Positions 15,282-23,904 of a stretch of 46,173 nt of DNA are shown one piece after another (within the stretch, counting starts at the first letter, position 1; each line of letters starts with the position of its first letter). The DNA is taken from assembly GCA_007134885.1 (NCBI GenBank), contig SLJX01000100.1, positions 1 through 46,173 of the forward strand. Direction: 5' to 3'. A program made the translations under genes and the position numbers. The stretch is from Halanaerobiaceae bacterium. GTDB lineage: Bacteria; Bacillota; Halanaerobiia; Halanaerobiales; Halarsenatibacteraceae. Below the pieces are notes generated by a model. It did not search any database, was not told the origin of the DNA, and saw only the letters and a program-made list of their open reading frames with translations.

Positions 15282-17969
15282 TTAGTTGTTATCCTCTTCA
15301 TCCTGCAGATCCTCTAATTCTTCTTCCAGTTCTTCCTCATCCAGTTCTTCTTCCAGTTCCTCTGCTTCTTCCGGTGACAGCAGTTGCAGCAGGCTGTCTA
15401 TTCTATCCCGGCGATCTTGCCGGGCTGATTCCCGTTCTTCGGGATCCACGGTATCTTGCGGGTCATCTTCCTCTCTATCTTCAGCTGAATCTTCAGGAAT
15501 GTCATCAACAACCTCCGGGGCGGGCCAGTCATCAGGATCAGTTTCTTCCTCGCCCCTTTCCAGAAATTCCAGTACACTTTCGGGAGCCGGTGTTATATCC
15601 TCCGGTACCTGATCACCGAGCTCAGGAATGTCAAGAGGCCTTCCTCCATCAGCCGTTCTCCCGGTTATCCGGAGATATTTGTAGTCACCGGCTTCAGTTG
15701 TTTCCGGGATTCCTGTATTAGGATCAATTTCCAGAACCGGCATACCCGGTCTGGCTTCATAGGTTCCACTGATAGGTTGACGTCCTCTCCCGGGATGACT
15801 GCTTTGTCCAAAGTTGATTTCCAAAGGACCCAGCACAATGCCGCTGTCCACCAGGTAATCAACAGAAATTATCTGATCTGCCGGTGTTTGCTCGGTAGCC
15901 AGCCTAAATGATCTTCTATCAAGTCTGACGGAATTAATCTTTCCCTGAAGAGGACTGCGCTCATTGGGAGTATTGTCCATTCTGAATACCTCACTGACAG
16001 ATTGGCCGGGGTTATCAGAGGCCAGCAAACCCGTGGCCGGATCAACCTCCAGGGAGATGATGTCCTGAGGGCGGTTAAAGGTGGTAGGTGGAATATCATC
16101 CAGAATCGGCTCCATAATTCTGGTCCAGAGCTGGACGGACTGACTGCTGGAGATTCTGCCGGTGGGATAGTTCATAGGTCGAGGTGAATCCTCGCCAATC
16201 CAGACGGTGGTTACCAGTTCCGGCACAAAACCGACAAACCAGGAATCGGTAAAATTATTGGTCGTCCCGGTTTTTCCCGCTATCTGTCGGCCCAGATTGG
16301 CCCGCCAGCCGGTGCCGTCAGTGATAACCGAACGCAGCATGCTGAGCATTAGATAGTTATCTTCTTCCTCGAGAACTACTTTTTTTCGGGGGTTGGATTC
16401 ATATAAGGTATCGCCATGCCTGTTTTCAACCCTTTTAATGGCATGGGGTTCCACCCAGACTCCTTCATTGGCATAAATACCGTAGGCTGATGACATTTCT
16501 AAGGGTGTTACTCCTCTGGTCAAACCTCCCAACGCCAGCGAAAGATGATCATCATAATAATCCTGGGGCTGGAAGGTTGAAATACCCATATTTTCTGCGG
16601 TTTCAATTGTATCCTTTACCCCTACTTTTTCAATCATATTAACAGCTGCTACATTCAGGGAAGAAGCCAGAGCCTGGCGCAGTGAAACCATACCATGGTA
16701 TTCGTGACCAAAGTTAACAGGCCAGATCTCATAGGTTGTGTCGGAACGAAAGGCCGGTCGGGGAATATCGCTGATAATTGAAGCGGGATAGAAACCCTCT
16801 TCAATAGCTCTGGTATAGACAAAGGGCTTAAAAGCTGAACCCGGTTGACGGGCTGCCTGGGTGGCCCGGTTAAATTGATCATCGCCCCGTCCCCCGATCA
16901 TGCTTTTAATTTCGCCGGTCCGGGGATCCAGAGATATCGAGGCATATTGAGGTTGAATGTTAGCAATTTCGCCATCTCTTTCGTGGGAAGGGATAATACC
17001 CTCCTGAAGGGCCTGCTGAAAAGCTTCCTCGGCCTTTTTCTGTTTATCGAGATCAATGGTGGTATAAACTTCCAGCCCCCCACCATAAACCTCCTGAGCG
17101 CCAAACATCCGCAATAATTGATCTCTGACATAGCGAACGAAGTAGGGGGCGCTTTCGTCCACCTGCTGGCGTCCGGCGGGATGGAGCTCAATTTCAGCTG
17201 TTCGGGCCATTTCGAATTCATTTTCATTAATATACCCCAGCTGCTGCATGCGGTTTAAAACCACATTGCGGCGACTTCGAGCGGCATCCTCATTGTTAAA
17301 GGGAGAGTAGTAATTGGGGGAGCGGGGCAGTGCCGCGATCAGGGCCGATTCGCTCAGATCCAGCTCGGAAACGGATCTGCCAAAATACTGCCGGGAAGCC
17401 GCTTCTACTCCATAGGCACTGTGCCCGAAAAATATTTCATTTAAGTACATTTCCAGAATTTCGGATTTGGTGTAGAGCCTTTCGAACTGAAGCGCTAAAT
17501 AAACTTCCTGAAGTTTACGAAAGAAAGTTTTTTCCTGACTTAAAAGGGCCTCCCGGGCCAGCTGCTGGGTGATCGTGCTGGCTCCCTGAACAATTCTTCC
17601 TTCGGCTATATTGGTTATCAAAGCCCTGCTTATACCGACCAGATCGACTCCATGATGATCATAAAAATTATGGTCTTCAATAGCAACAATAGCCTGCTGC
17701 AGTTCTTCGGGAATATCATCCAGGGTGACATAGACCCTATTTTCCTGATACAGGCTGTTGATTAAAGTTCCATCCCCGCTGTAGATCATGGTGCTTTGCC
17801 GCCCTCCCCGGTAGTCGGAGATATCCGGGGTTTCGCTGACGATAAAGTAGAGGCCGCCCAGGACGGTTCCCACAGACAGGAAAAAAATCAGAACCAGAGC
17901 CGTAATAAGATATAACTTCCACTTTTGTCTGGAAGTATTTTTGTTATTATTGTTGCTGCGGCGGGCCAC
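15282..17969 (-). CDS. Class A penicillin-binding protein (PBP1A family)
   Basis: Bifunctional peptidoglycan glycosyltransferase/transpeptidase anchored in the inner membrane. One transmembrane helix (about 17-43) follows a basic Asn-rich cytoplasmic tail. The GT51 domain shows EDHNFYDHHGVD with catalytic Glu98, GASTITQQL, RKLQEVYLALQFE and ILEMYLNEIFFG. The transpeptidase has SAFK (Ser378), SLN (437-439) and KTGT (566-569). The last ~100 residues are extremely acidic (long Glu/Asp runs with Leu), unusual for PBPs but consistent with salt adaptation. GTG at 17969 is chosen because GGAGGTG (17982-17976) lies 6 nt before it; the ATG at 17984 lies on the Shine-Dalgarno sequence itself. 895 aa. 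Confidence 0.95.
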   Translation of the reverse strand: MARRSNNNNKNTSRQKWKLYLITALVLIFFLSVGTVLGGLYFIVSETPDISDYRGGRQSTMIYSGDGTLINSLYQENRVYVTLDDIPEELQQAIVAIEDHNFYDHHGVDLVGISRALITNIAEGRIVQGASTITQQLAREALLSQEKTFFRKLQEVYLALQFERLYTKSEILEMYLNEIFFGHSAYGVEAASRQYFGRSVSELDLSESALIAALPRSPNYYSPFNNEDAARSRRNVVLNRMQQLGYINENEFEMARTAEIELHPAGRQQVDESAPYFVRYVRDQLLRMFGAQEVYGGGLEVYTTIDLDKQKKAEEAFQQALQEGIIPSHERDGEIANIQPQYASISLDPRTGEIKSMIGGRGDDQFNRATQAARQPGSAFKPFVYTRAIEEGFYPASIISDIPRPAFRSDTTYEIWPVNFGHEYHGMVSLRQALASSLNVAAVNMIEKVGVKDTIETAENMGISTFQPQDYYDDHLSLALGGLTRGVTPLEMSSAYGIYANEGVWVEPHAIKRVENRHGDTLYESNPRKKVVLEEEDNYLMLSMLRSVITDGTGWRANLGRQIAGKTGTTNNFTDSWFVGFVPELVTTVWIGEDSPRPMNYPTGRISSSQSVQLWTRIMEPILDDIPPTTFNRPQDIISLEVDPATGLLASDNPGQSVSEVFRMDNTPNERSPLQGKINSVRLDRRSFRLATEQTPADQIISVDYLVDSGIVLGPLEINFGQSSHPGRGRQPISGTYEARPGMPVLEIDPNTGIPETTEAGDYKYLRITGRTADGGRPLDIPELGDQVPEDITPAPESVLEFLERGEEETDPDDWPAPEVVDDIPEDSAEDREEDDPQDTVDPEERESARQDRRDRIDSLLQLLSPEEAEELEEELDEEELEEELEDLQDEEDNN

Positions 17970-18050
17970 AGCTTTCACCTCCATAAAGCTCTTGAATAAA
18001 ATAAATTCTGCATTTATAAATTATAACATAAATAAAGAGTCTCTTACACC

Positions 18051-18079
18051 TTGTTAGAGAAAAATCATTCTGATATAAT
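18051..18079 (+). promoter_or_regulatory. Promoter toward tyrS-alaS
   Basis: TTGTTA at 18051-18056 and TATAAT at 18074-18079 with a 17-nt spacer. The -10 overlaps the minus-strand -10 within the palindrome TATAATTATA (18074-18083). It implies a leader of about 225 nt before tyrS. Confidence 0.75.
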
Positions 18080-18106
18080 TATAGCATATGTGGGAAAGTT
18101 AGTGAA
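18078..18106 (-). promoter_or_regulatory. Promoter toward PBP gene
   Basis: On the minus strand TTCACT (18106-18101) and TATAAT (18083-18078) have a 17-nt spacer. The -10 shares bases with the plus-strand tyrS promoter. A second candidate is the extended -10 TGTTATAAT at 18028-18020. Confidence 0.65.
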
Positions 18107-18287
18107 GTAAATCCTCAGGTTTCCAGAACTTTTCTGAATAATTTTTCCTTCTGCTGGGGAATTTTTCTAAATTAAATTTAACGGATAATAAAAATTGAGA
18201 AAAAAATATATATTATTTTCTTTTGTTTTTTTTAATAGATGTTAGAATTTTTGTGAGTTGACTGAAATTTAAACAGGAGGTGGTTAT

Positions 18288-18302
18288 CCGGCTGACTGCC
18301 GG
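18288..18302 (+). promoter_or_regulatory. Hairpin between Shine-Dalgarno and start of tyrS
   Basis: AGGAGGT (18275-18281) is 29 nt from the tyrS ATG, too far for direct use. CCGGC-TGACT-GCCGG at 18288-18302 forms a 5-bp hairpin that would shorten the path to about 14 nt. An in-frame TGA at 18293 excludes an earlier start. Confidence 0.55.
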
Positions 18303-18310
18303 AAAATATT

Positions 18311-19636
18311 ATGACTGCGGAAAGACAGGCCAAACAAAACGAAGACATCTTAACTGGAGCAGAGAAGGAAGAGGAACTTAAAGATAATCTGGAAATTTCA
18401 GCTTCAGAACTGAAAGAGGTTAATCAGGAACTGGAGATTCTATCCCAGGGAGTAGAAGACTTGATTACCAAAGAGGATTTGAGAAAAAGATTAATAGAAA
18501 CTCGCAATGAAGATAGGCCTTTAAAGGTTAAACTGGGCCTTGACCCATCTGCTCCGGATATCCATTTAGGGCATACTGTAGTCCTTAATAAACTTAAACA
18601 ATTTCAGGATTTCGGTCATGAAGTTCATCTGATAATTGGAGATTTTACTGGAATGATAGGTGATCCCAGCGGTAAATCTGAGACCAGAAAACAGCTGACC
18701 GAGGAAGAGGTCAGAGAAAATGCCCGCACCTATCAGGAGCAGTTTTCCCGGGTACTGGATTCAGAGAAAACAGTTCTTCATTTTAACAGCAGCTGGCTGG
18801 GTGAGCTGATGCTGGAAGATATTATAAATATTGCCTCCCGATACACCGTGGCGAGAATGCTGGAGCGGGATGATTTTGCCACCAGAATGAATGAGAATAA
18901 ACCTATTGCAATTCATGAGTTTTTCTATCCTCTGCTGCAGGGTTATGATTCCGTTGCCCTGGACGCTGATATTGAACTGGGGGGCACGGATCAAAGATTT
19001 AATCTGCTGGTAGGACGCCGCCTGCAGCGGGAATTTGAACAGGTGCCCCAGGTGGTCATGATGATGCCCCTGCTGGAAGGATTAGATGGAACCCAGAAGA
19101 TGAGCAAAAGTCTTGACAATTATATTGGAATTAATGAAGATCCTAACACCATGTATGGAAAGGTTATGTCACTGCCTGATGACTTAATTCTTCGTTATTT
19201 TGAACTGGTGACAGACCTCCCGCCCGCTCAGGTAGAGGAGCAGCGAGAAAAATTGGAGGATGATGGAACTAATCCCATGGAGGTCAAAAAATATCTGGCT
19301 GAAAAAATAGTCAGTAATTTCCATGACAGTAAAAAAGCCCAAAAAGCTGCTCAGGAGTTTGCCAGAGTATTCTCCGAAGGTGAAAAGCCTGAAGATATGA
19401 CAGAAGTAACCATTTCTACCGATCAGCTTGATAATGGCAAACTCTGGATTGTCAGGTTAATTTCAGCTACTGGTATGGTTGATAGCAACAGCGAGGCCCG
19501 TCGATTGATTAAACAGGGAGCAGTTACCCTGGATGATGAAAAAATTGAAACCATAGATTATGATGTACCGGTTGAGGATGAAATGATCCTGCAGATCGGC
19601 AAAAGGCGTTTTGCCAGAATTAGAAGGAGAGATTAG
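18311..19636 (+). CDS. tyrS: Tyrosine--tRNA ligase
   Basis: Class I synthetase charging tRNA-Tyr. The signatures are HLGH (85-88, in PDIHLGHT) and KMSKS (263-267). A C-terminal S4-like RNA-binding domain is present (about 380-441, ARRLIKQGAVTLDDEKI). At 441 aa it has a Glu/Lys-rich N-terminal extension of roughly 30 residues before the conserved part. The start ATG is far from AGGAGG, with a small hairpin between. No T-box is found in the leader. alaS begins 2 nt after its stop, so the two are surely co-transcribed. Confidence 0.96.
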   Translation: MTAERQAKQNEDILTGAEKEEELKDNLEISASELKEVNQELEILSQGVEDLITKEDLRKRLIETRNEDRPLKVKLGLDPSAPDIHLGHTVVLNKLKQFQDFGHEVHLIIGDFTGMIGDPSGKSETRKQLTEEEVRENARTYQEQFSRVLDSEKTVLHFNSSWLGELMLEDIINIASRYTVARMLERDDFATRMNENKPIAIHEFFYPLLQGYDSVALDADIELGGTDQRFNLLVGRRLQREFEQVPQVVMMMPLLEGLDGTQKMSKSLDNYIGINEDPNTMYGKVMSLPDDLILRYFELVTDLPPAQVEEQREKLEDDGTNPMEVKKYLAEKIVSNFHDSKKAQKAAQEFARVFSEGEKPEDMTEVTISTDQLDNGKLWIVRLISATGMVDSNSEARRLIKQGAVTLDDEKIETIDYDVPVEDEMILQIGKRRFARIRRRD

Positions 19637-19638
19637 TA

Positions 19639-22275
19639 ATGTTAACTGATGATTTGCGGCAGTCCTATCTGGAATTTTTTAGAAACAAAGATCATCTGGT
19701 GGTTGACAGCGCCCCGCTGATACCCCAAAATGACCCCACAGTTCTCTGGGTTAACTCCGGGATGTTTCCTCTGAAACCCTTTTTCAGCGGACAGGAAACC
19801 CCACCTCATCACCGAATGGCTTCCTGCCAGAAATGTATCAGAACCGGAGATATCGAGAATGTGGGAAGAACAGCCCGCCACCATACTTTTTTTGAGATGC
19901 TGGGAAACTTTTCCTTTGGAGATTATTTTAAGGAAGAGGCTATTGCCTGGGGCTGGGAATATGTAACAGATATTTTAAACCTTCCCGAGGATAAACTAAT
20001 TGCCACCATATATAAGGATGATGATGAATCCTTTAAAATCTGGCAGGAGAAGATCGGTTTACCGGAGACAAGGATAGTAAGAATGGGTAAGGAGGATAAT
20101 TTCTGGCAGATAGGTACCGGTCCCTGCGGGCCCTGCTCTGAAATTCATATTGATCGGGGACCGGAGTTTGGTACCGGTCCGGAGGATGTTCTGGGCGGTG
20201 AAGGTGACCGCTACCTGGAACTCTGGAATCTGGTTTTTACTCAGTATGATTATACAGAAGAGGGAGAGTATCTGGAATTACCTCAGAAGAATATCGATAC
20301 GGGAATGGGTTTAGAGAGAACTGCCTCGGTGCTGCAGGGTACCAAATCAAACTATGAAATTGATATAATTAAACCTTTGCTGGAAGAAATCAGCCGGCGT
20401 TCCGGCTATAAGTATGATTCTGAGGAAAAGATTCAAACTGCTTTTCGGGTTATTGCTGACCATCTCAGGGGAGTTACCATGGCTGTTCTTGATGGCGCTC
20501 TACCCTCCAATGAGGGACGGGGTTATGTCATAAGAAGGTTGCTGCGCAGAGCTTCCCGTTATGGTTTGAAGCTTGATTTTCAGGAACCCTTTCTCCATGA
20601 GATGGTAGCCAGTGTTGTTGAAATTATGAAGGTTCCCTATCCTGAAGTCAAGGAACAGGAGGAGCATATCTCCCGGGTGGTTTATTCAGAGGAGGAAAGA
20701 TTTCTTAACACCCTGGATCAGGGGCTGGAGATATTAGAGGATAAAATTACTGCTTTAAAAAGCCAGAACCGTTCCCGGTTAAGCGGTGAGGAGGCTTTTG
20801 AGCTATATGATACCTATGGCTTTCCCCCTGATCTGACCAGAGATGTGCTGGTGGAAGAAGGCCTGGAAATTGATCTGGAGGGATTTGAAGAGGAAATGGA
20901 TAAGCAGCGACAGCGAGCCCGACAGGCCCGTCAGGTCGGGGGTTTTGTTGGAAAGGCTGATGAGATTTATGAAAAACTGGGAGATAAAATTGATGTCGAA
21001 CAGAAATTTGTCGGCTATCATAACCTGGAAACTGAGGGGAAAATACTGGCAATTATAAGCGATGGAGAAGAAGTTGGAGAGCTGAAATCCGGGGAAAAAG
21101 GAGAAGCTATTCTGAGTTCCTATCCCTTCTATGCTGAAGGGGGAGGCCAGGTGGGAGATAAGGGACGCCTGACTGCAGAGAATGAGGATTTGGAGGTCCT
21201 GGTAAAGGATATGCAGCAGAAAAATGGTTTTGACGTGGCTGTAGTTGAGGTTAAAAAGGGTAAGCTGCAGCTTGAGCAAAAAGTAAGGGCTGCAGTTACC
21301 AGGGACTTGAGAGAGGCTACTGCCCGCAACCATACTGCTACTCACCTGCTGCATCAGGCTTTGATGGATCTCCTGGGTGACCATGTTAATCAGTCCGGAT
21401 CTCTGGTGGCTCCAAAAAGGCTGAGATTTGATTTTACCCATTTTAAGGCTTTAACTCCAGAAGAATTACGCAGCCTGGAAAGAGAAGTTAACCGTAAAAT
21501 TATGGCCAATTTGTCGGTTGAAACCTATGAAACAACAGTAGAAGAAGCACGAAAAAAGGGTGCCCAGGCACTTTTTGAAGAAAAATACGAGGATAAAGTC
21601 CGGGTTGTTCAAACCGGGGATTACAGTCTGGAACTTTGCGGAGGAACCCATGTTTCTGCTACGGGGGAAATTGGGTTATTTAAAATTTCTCAGGAGAGTT
21701 CAATTGCTGCAGGAGTCAGGAGAATTGAAGCAAAAACCGGACTGGCAGCCCTGGAACTGATTGAAGAACAGGAGGATATACTTCAGAAAGCTGCCAGAGA
21801 CTTGAAAGTTGAGCCTTCTGATCTGCCTGCTAGAATTTCTCAATTACAGGCTGAAACCAGAGAATTGAAAAGACAGCTTAAATCCCTTCAGGACAGGTTT
21901 GCTGACAGTAAGGCAAATGATTTGATAAAGAATATGGAAGAAATTAATGGCATATCAGTACTGCTATCCCGGGTGGAAGGCATAGACAAAGAAGCTCTGA
22001 GAAATTTAAGTGATGAAATTGTTAAAGAGATATCCAGTGGAATAGTTATTCTGGCTCTGGTTGAAAGCGGCAGCCTCTTTTTTGTGGCCCGGGTTACTTC
22101 CGACCTTATCAAGGAAGGTTTTAAGGCTGGAGATTTAATTGGTCAAATTGCTGCTGTTACCGGAGGCGGAGGAGGTGGACGACCTGATATGGCCCAGGCA
22201 GGAGGCAGTCAGCCGGGGAAACTACCAGAAGCCTTTGATCTGGCCCGCGAGCTGATAGCAGACAGGAGCAATTAG
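19639..22275 (+). CDS. alaS: Alanine--tRNA ligase
   Basis: An 878-aa class II synthetase with the full set of domains: catalytic core (1-240, SGMFPLKPFFSG, HHTFFEMLGNFSFGDYF), tRNA recognition (about 240-450), editing domain with HTATH (His565, His569) and CGGTH (Cys667, His671) as metal ligands, then a coiled coil and the C-Ala/DHHA1 domain ending in GGGGGGRPDMAQAGG. AAGGAG from the end of tyrS serves as ribosome-binding site. Translation is probably coupled to tyrS. Confidence 0.98.
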   Translation: MLTDDLRQSYLEFFRNKDHLVVDSAPLIPQNDPTVLWVNSGMFPLKPFFSGQETPPHHRMASCQKCIRTGDIENVGRTARHHTFFEMLGNFSFGDYFKEEAIAWGWEYVTDILNLPEDKLIATIYKDDDESFKIWQEKIGLPETRIVRMGKEDNFWQIGTGPCGPCSEIHIDRGPEFGTGPEDVLGGEGDRYLELWNLVFTQYDYTEEGEYLELPQKNIDTGMGLERTASVLQGTKSNYEIDIIKPLLEEISRRSGYKYDSEEKIQTAFRVIADHLRGVTMAVLDGALPSNEGRGYVIRRLLRRASRYGLKLDFQEPFLHEMVASVVEIMKVPYPEVKEQEEHISRVVYSEEERFLNTLDQGLEILEDKITALKSQNRSRLSGEEAFELYDTYGFPPDLTRDVLVEEGLEIDLEGFEEEMDKQRQRARQARQVGGFVGKADEIYEKLGDKIDVEQKFVGYHNLETEGKILAIISDGEEVGELKSGEKGEAILSSYPFYAEGGGQVGDKGRLTAENEDLEVLVKDMQQKNGFDVAVVEVKKGKLQLEQKVRAAVTRDLREATARNHTATHLLHQALMDLLGDHVNQSGSLVAPKRLRFDFTHFKALTPEELRSLEREVNRKIMANLSVETYETTVEEARKKGAQALFEEKYEDKVRVVQTGDYSLELCGGTHVSATGEIGLFKISQESSIAAGVRRIEAKTGLAALELIEEQEDILQKAARDLKVEPSDLPARISQLQAETRELKRQLKSLQDRFADSKANDLIKNMEEINGISVLLSRVEGIDKEALRNLSDEIVKEISSGIVILALVESGSLFFVARVTSDLIKEGFKAGDLIGQIAAVTGGGGGGRPDMAQAGGSQPGKLPEAFDLARELIADRSN

Positions 22276-22400
22276 AAAATATAAGTAAACCACCATGCCC
22301 CTCCGAGACACAACAAGACATGAAAATATTACGGCATTTTTACAAGATAAAGTCTGGTGGATGAATTTTATTAAAATGAGTTTCTCTGGAGGTTGTAGTT

Positions 22401-22670
22401 ATGACCGAGCAGGAAAAGCATAAAATTAGTGAAACTATGAAGTTTGATTTTGATCTAAGTGATGAGGAAAGTGAAGCCGGTTATGTCCTCAAGAGGGTTT
22501 TTTATGCTCTGGAAGAAAGAGGTTATAATCCGGTAAATCAGATTGTGGGATATCTTATTTCCGGTGATCCAGCTTATATAACCAGTTATAAAGATGCCAG
22601 AACCATGATCCGGACGGTGGATCGGGATGATATTCTGGAAGAATTAATATCCAGTTATATGAAGGATTAA
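22401..22670 (+). CDS. IreB family regulatory phosphoprotein
   Basis: An 89-aa UPF0297/YrzL-type protein. In Enterococcus faecalis, IreB is phosphorylated at N-terminal threonines by the PASTA kinase IreK and modulates cephalosporin resistance through peptidoglycan precursor synthesis. The family core is clear: ETMKFDF, VLKRVFYALEERGYNPVNQIVGYLISGDPAYITSY and ARTMIRTVDRDDILEELI. Thr12 lies in the conserved N-terminal TMKF segment. GGAGG precedes the ATG. The order alaS-ireB-ruvX-DUF1292 is widely conserved in Firmicutes. No kinase gene is in the window. Confidence 0.93.
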   Translation: MTEQEKHKISETMKFDFDLSDEESEAGYVLKRVFYALEERGYNPVNQIVGYLISGDPAYITSYKDARTMIRTVDRDDILEELISSYMKD

Positions 22671-22696
22671 TTTTTTAAAAGGAAGCTTATATCTCA

Positions 22697-22718
22697 CCGG
22701 TTAAAGTCCGGTTAAAGT
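22697..22718 (+). repeat. 11-nt perfect tandem duplication
   Basis: CCGGTTAAAGT occurs twice in a row between ireB and its terminator. Confidence 0.7.
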
Positions 22719-22769
22719 AAGGTTATTTCTCACAGGTTATTGATATTCCCCTAAAATATATTTTTTTAT

Positions 22770-22803
22770 ACCCGCTGTTGTTTATATCAGCGGGTTTTTT
22801 CTT
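22770..22803 (+). terminator. Terminator after ireB
   Basis: ACCCGCTG (22770-22777) pairs with CAGCGGGT (22788-22795), loop 10 nt, followed by TTTTT and further T-rich sequence. Confidence 0.9.
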
Positions 22804-22845
22804 TTTTCTTGTTACAGGGCTGGTCAGAGGAGAAGAAATTGGGGC

Positions 22846-22874
22846 TTGCAATTAAAGAGACCGGGAGGTATAAT
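22846..22874 (+). promoter_or_regulatory. Promoter of ruvX-DUF1292
   Basis: TTGCAA at 22846-22851 and TATAAT at 22869-22874 with a 17-nt spacer, 52 nt before the ruvX start and after the ireB terminator. Confidence 0.8.
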
Positions 22875-22926
22875 GATATACTAGGATAATTAGAAACAGG
22901 TAATAATTGTACTAAAGGAGGCAAAT

Positions 22927-23367
22927 TTGCGGGTACTGGCTATTGATTACGGGGATAAAAGAATAGGACTGGCTGTCAGTGATGCACTCAGGATAACTTC
23001 TCAGCCTTTGAAAACAATCCCCAATCACAATACAGATCAAGTTTTGCAGGATCTAGCTGATATAATTGCTGAATACCAGATTTCTTTGATTGTTTTAGGT
23101 CTTCCTTTAAATATGGACAGCAGTGAGGGCTGCAGGGCTGATATTTCCCGGGAATTTAAAGAAACTTTGAATGATAAATTTGATCTTCCTGTAGTGCTGC
23201 AGGATGAAAGATTAAGCAGCGCAGAAGTGGAAAAAATTTTGCTGGCAGGGGATGTTAGCCGGGCTGACCGAAAAAATCAACGGGATAAGCTTGCTGCCTC
23301 AATAATTTTACAAAGATATCTGGCGCAAATTCAGGGAGGCAAGAATAATAATGAGCAAAATAAATAA
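22927..23367 (+). CDS. ruvX: RuvX/YqgF pre-16S rRNA nuclease (Holliday junction resolvase-like)
   Basis: A 146-aa RNase H-fold nuclease of the YqgF family, needed for 16S rRNA 5'-end maturation in E. coli and able to resolve Holliday junctions in some species. Conserved acidic motifs are present: MRVLAIDYGDKRIG with Asp7, LPLNMDSSEG, LQDERLSSAEV and DKLAASIILQRYL. The TTG start lies 5 nt after GGAGG (22917-22921). The downstream DUF1292 gene overlaps its 3' end by 17 nt. Confidence 0.95.
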   Translation: MRVLAIDYGDKRIGLAVSDALRITSQPLKTIPNHNTDQVLQDLADIIAEYQISLIVLGLPLNMDSSEGCRADISREFKETLNDKFDLPVVLQDERLSSAEVEKILLAGDVSRADRKNQRDKLAASIILQRYLAQIQGGKNNNEQNK

Positions 23368-23665
23368 AAACAACAGAGATGAGGAGCTTTGTTACTGGTA
23401 TGATGGCGAACGAGGTGAACTGGTGTTGCAGGAAGATGATCAGGAATACAGATTTTATCTTCAGGATAAGTTCAGCTATGAAGGAGAGGAATACTGTATT
23501 CTTTCACCTTCAGAGGATAGAGAGGAACAGCTGGCCCGGCAGGAGGCTCTCTTAATGAAAATTATCAGGGATAATGAGGAAGAAATGCTGGCAGTAATTG
23601 AAGATGATGAAGAATTTGATGCCGTATCCCGGCATTATTATTTAACTCAGTCGGGGGAAAAGTGA
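23351..23665 (+). CDS. DUF1292 domain protein (YrzB-like)
   Basis: A 104-aa, strongly acidic protein. The conserved DUF1292 pattern (F/Y..YEGEEYCILSP, then an acidic D/E-rich tail) is seen at about 30-90. Function unknown; it constantly accompanies ruvX and ireB in Firmicutes. GGGAGG at 23335-23340 serves as ribosome-binding site within ruvX. The overlap suggests translational coupling. Confidence 0.88.
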   Translation: MSKINKNNRDEELCYWYDGERGELVLQEDDQEYRFYLQDKFSYEGEEYCILSPSEDREEQLARQEALLMKIIRDNEEEMLAVIEDDEEFDAVSRHYYLTQSGEK

Positions 23666-23904
23666 TAGTAAAGTAAAACCAGACAGCAGACTGTTTTAAC
23701 TGTTTTATTAATCTCTTTAGAAGGTACATTTTCTGATTTCTTGCTGATTTTGCTGATTATTTTTTTAATTAAAAATTGCTGTTCAATATAGAGTTTCTGT
23801 TAAAGTTGCTGACAGTGCATTTTAAAGACAGGGCATTCATTAAGATGGGACATATTAAAGACTGTTATAAACAGAATTTTTTTGATATACAGGAGGGTAT
23901 GGTT

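Larger units (their letters stand above)
17970..18310. other. Divergent PBP/tyrS regulatory region
   Basis: No gene is seen. It contains the paired outward promoters around 18051-18106, an extra minus-strand extended -10 (TGTTATAAT, minus strand 18028-18020) and a long AT-rich tyrS leader. No T-box motif is present before tyrS, unlike thrS and pheS. Confidence 0.65.

Noticed and set aside
15286-15612. Ser-rich plus-strand ORF
   Set aside because: It is the antisense shadow of the Glu/Asp-rich PBP tail on the minus strand.
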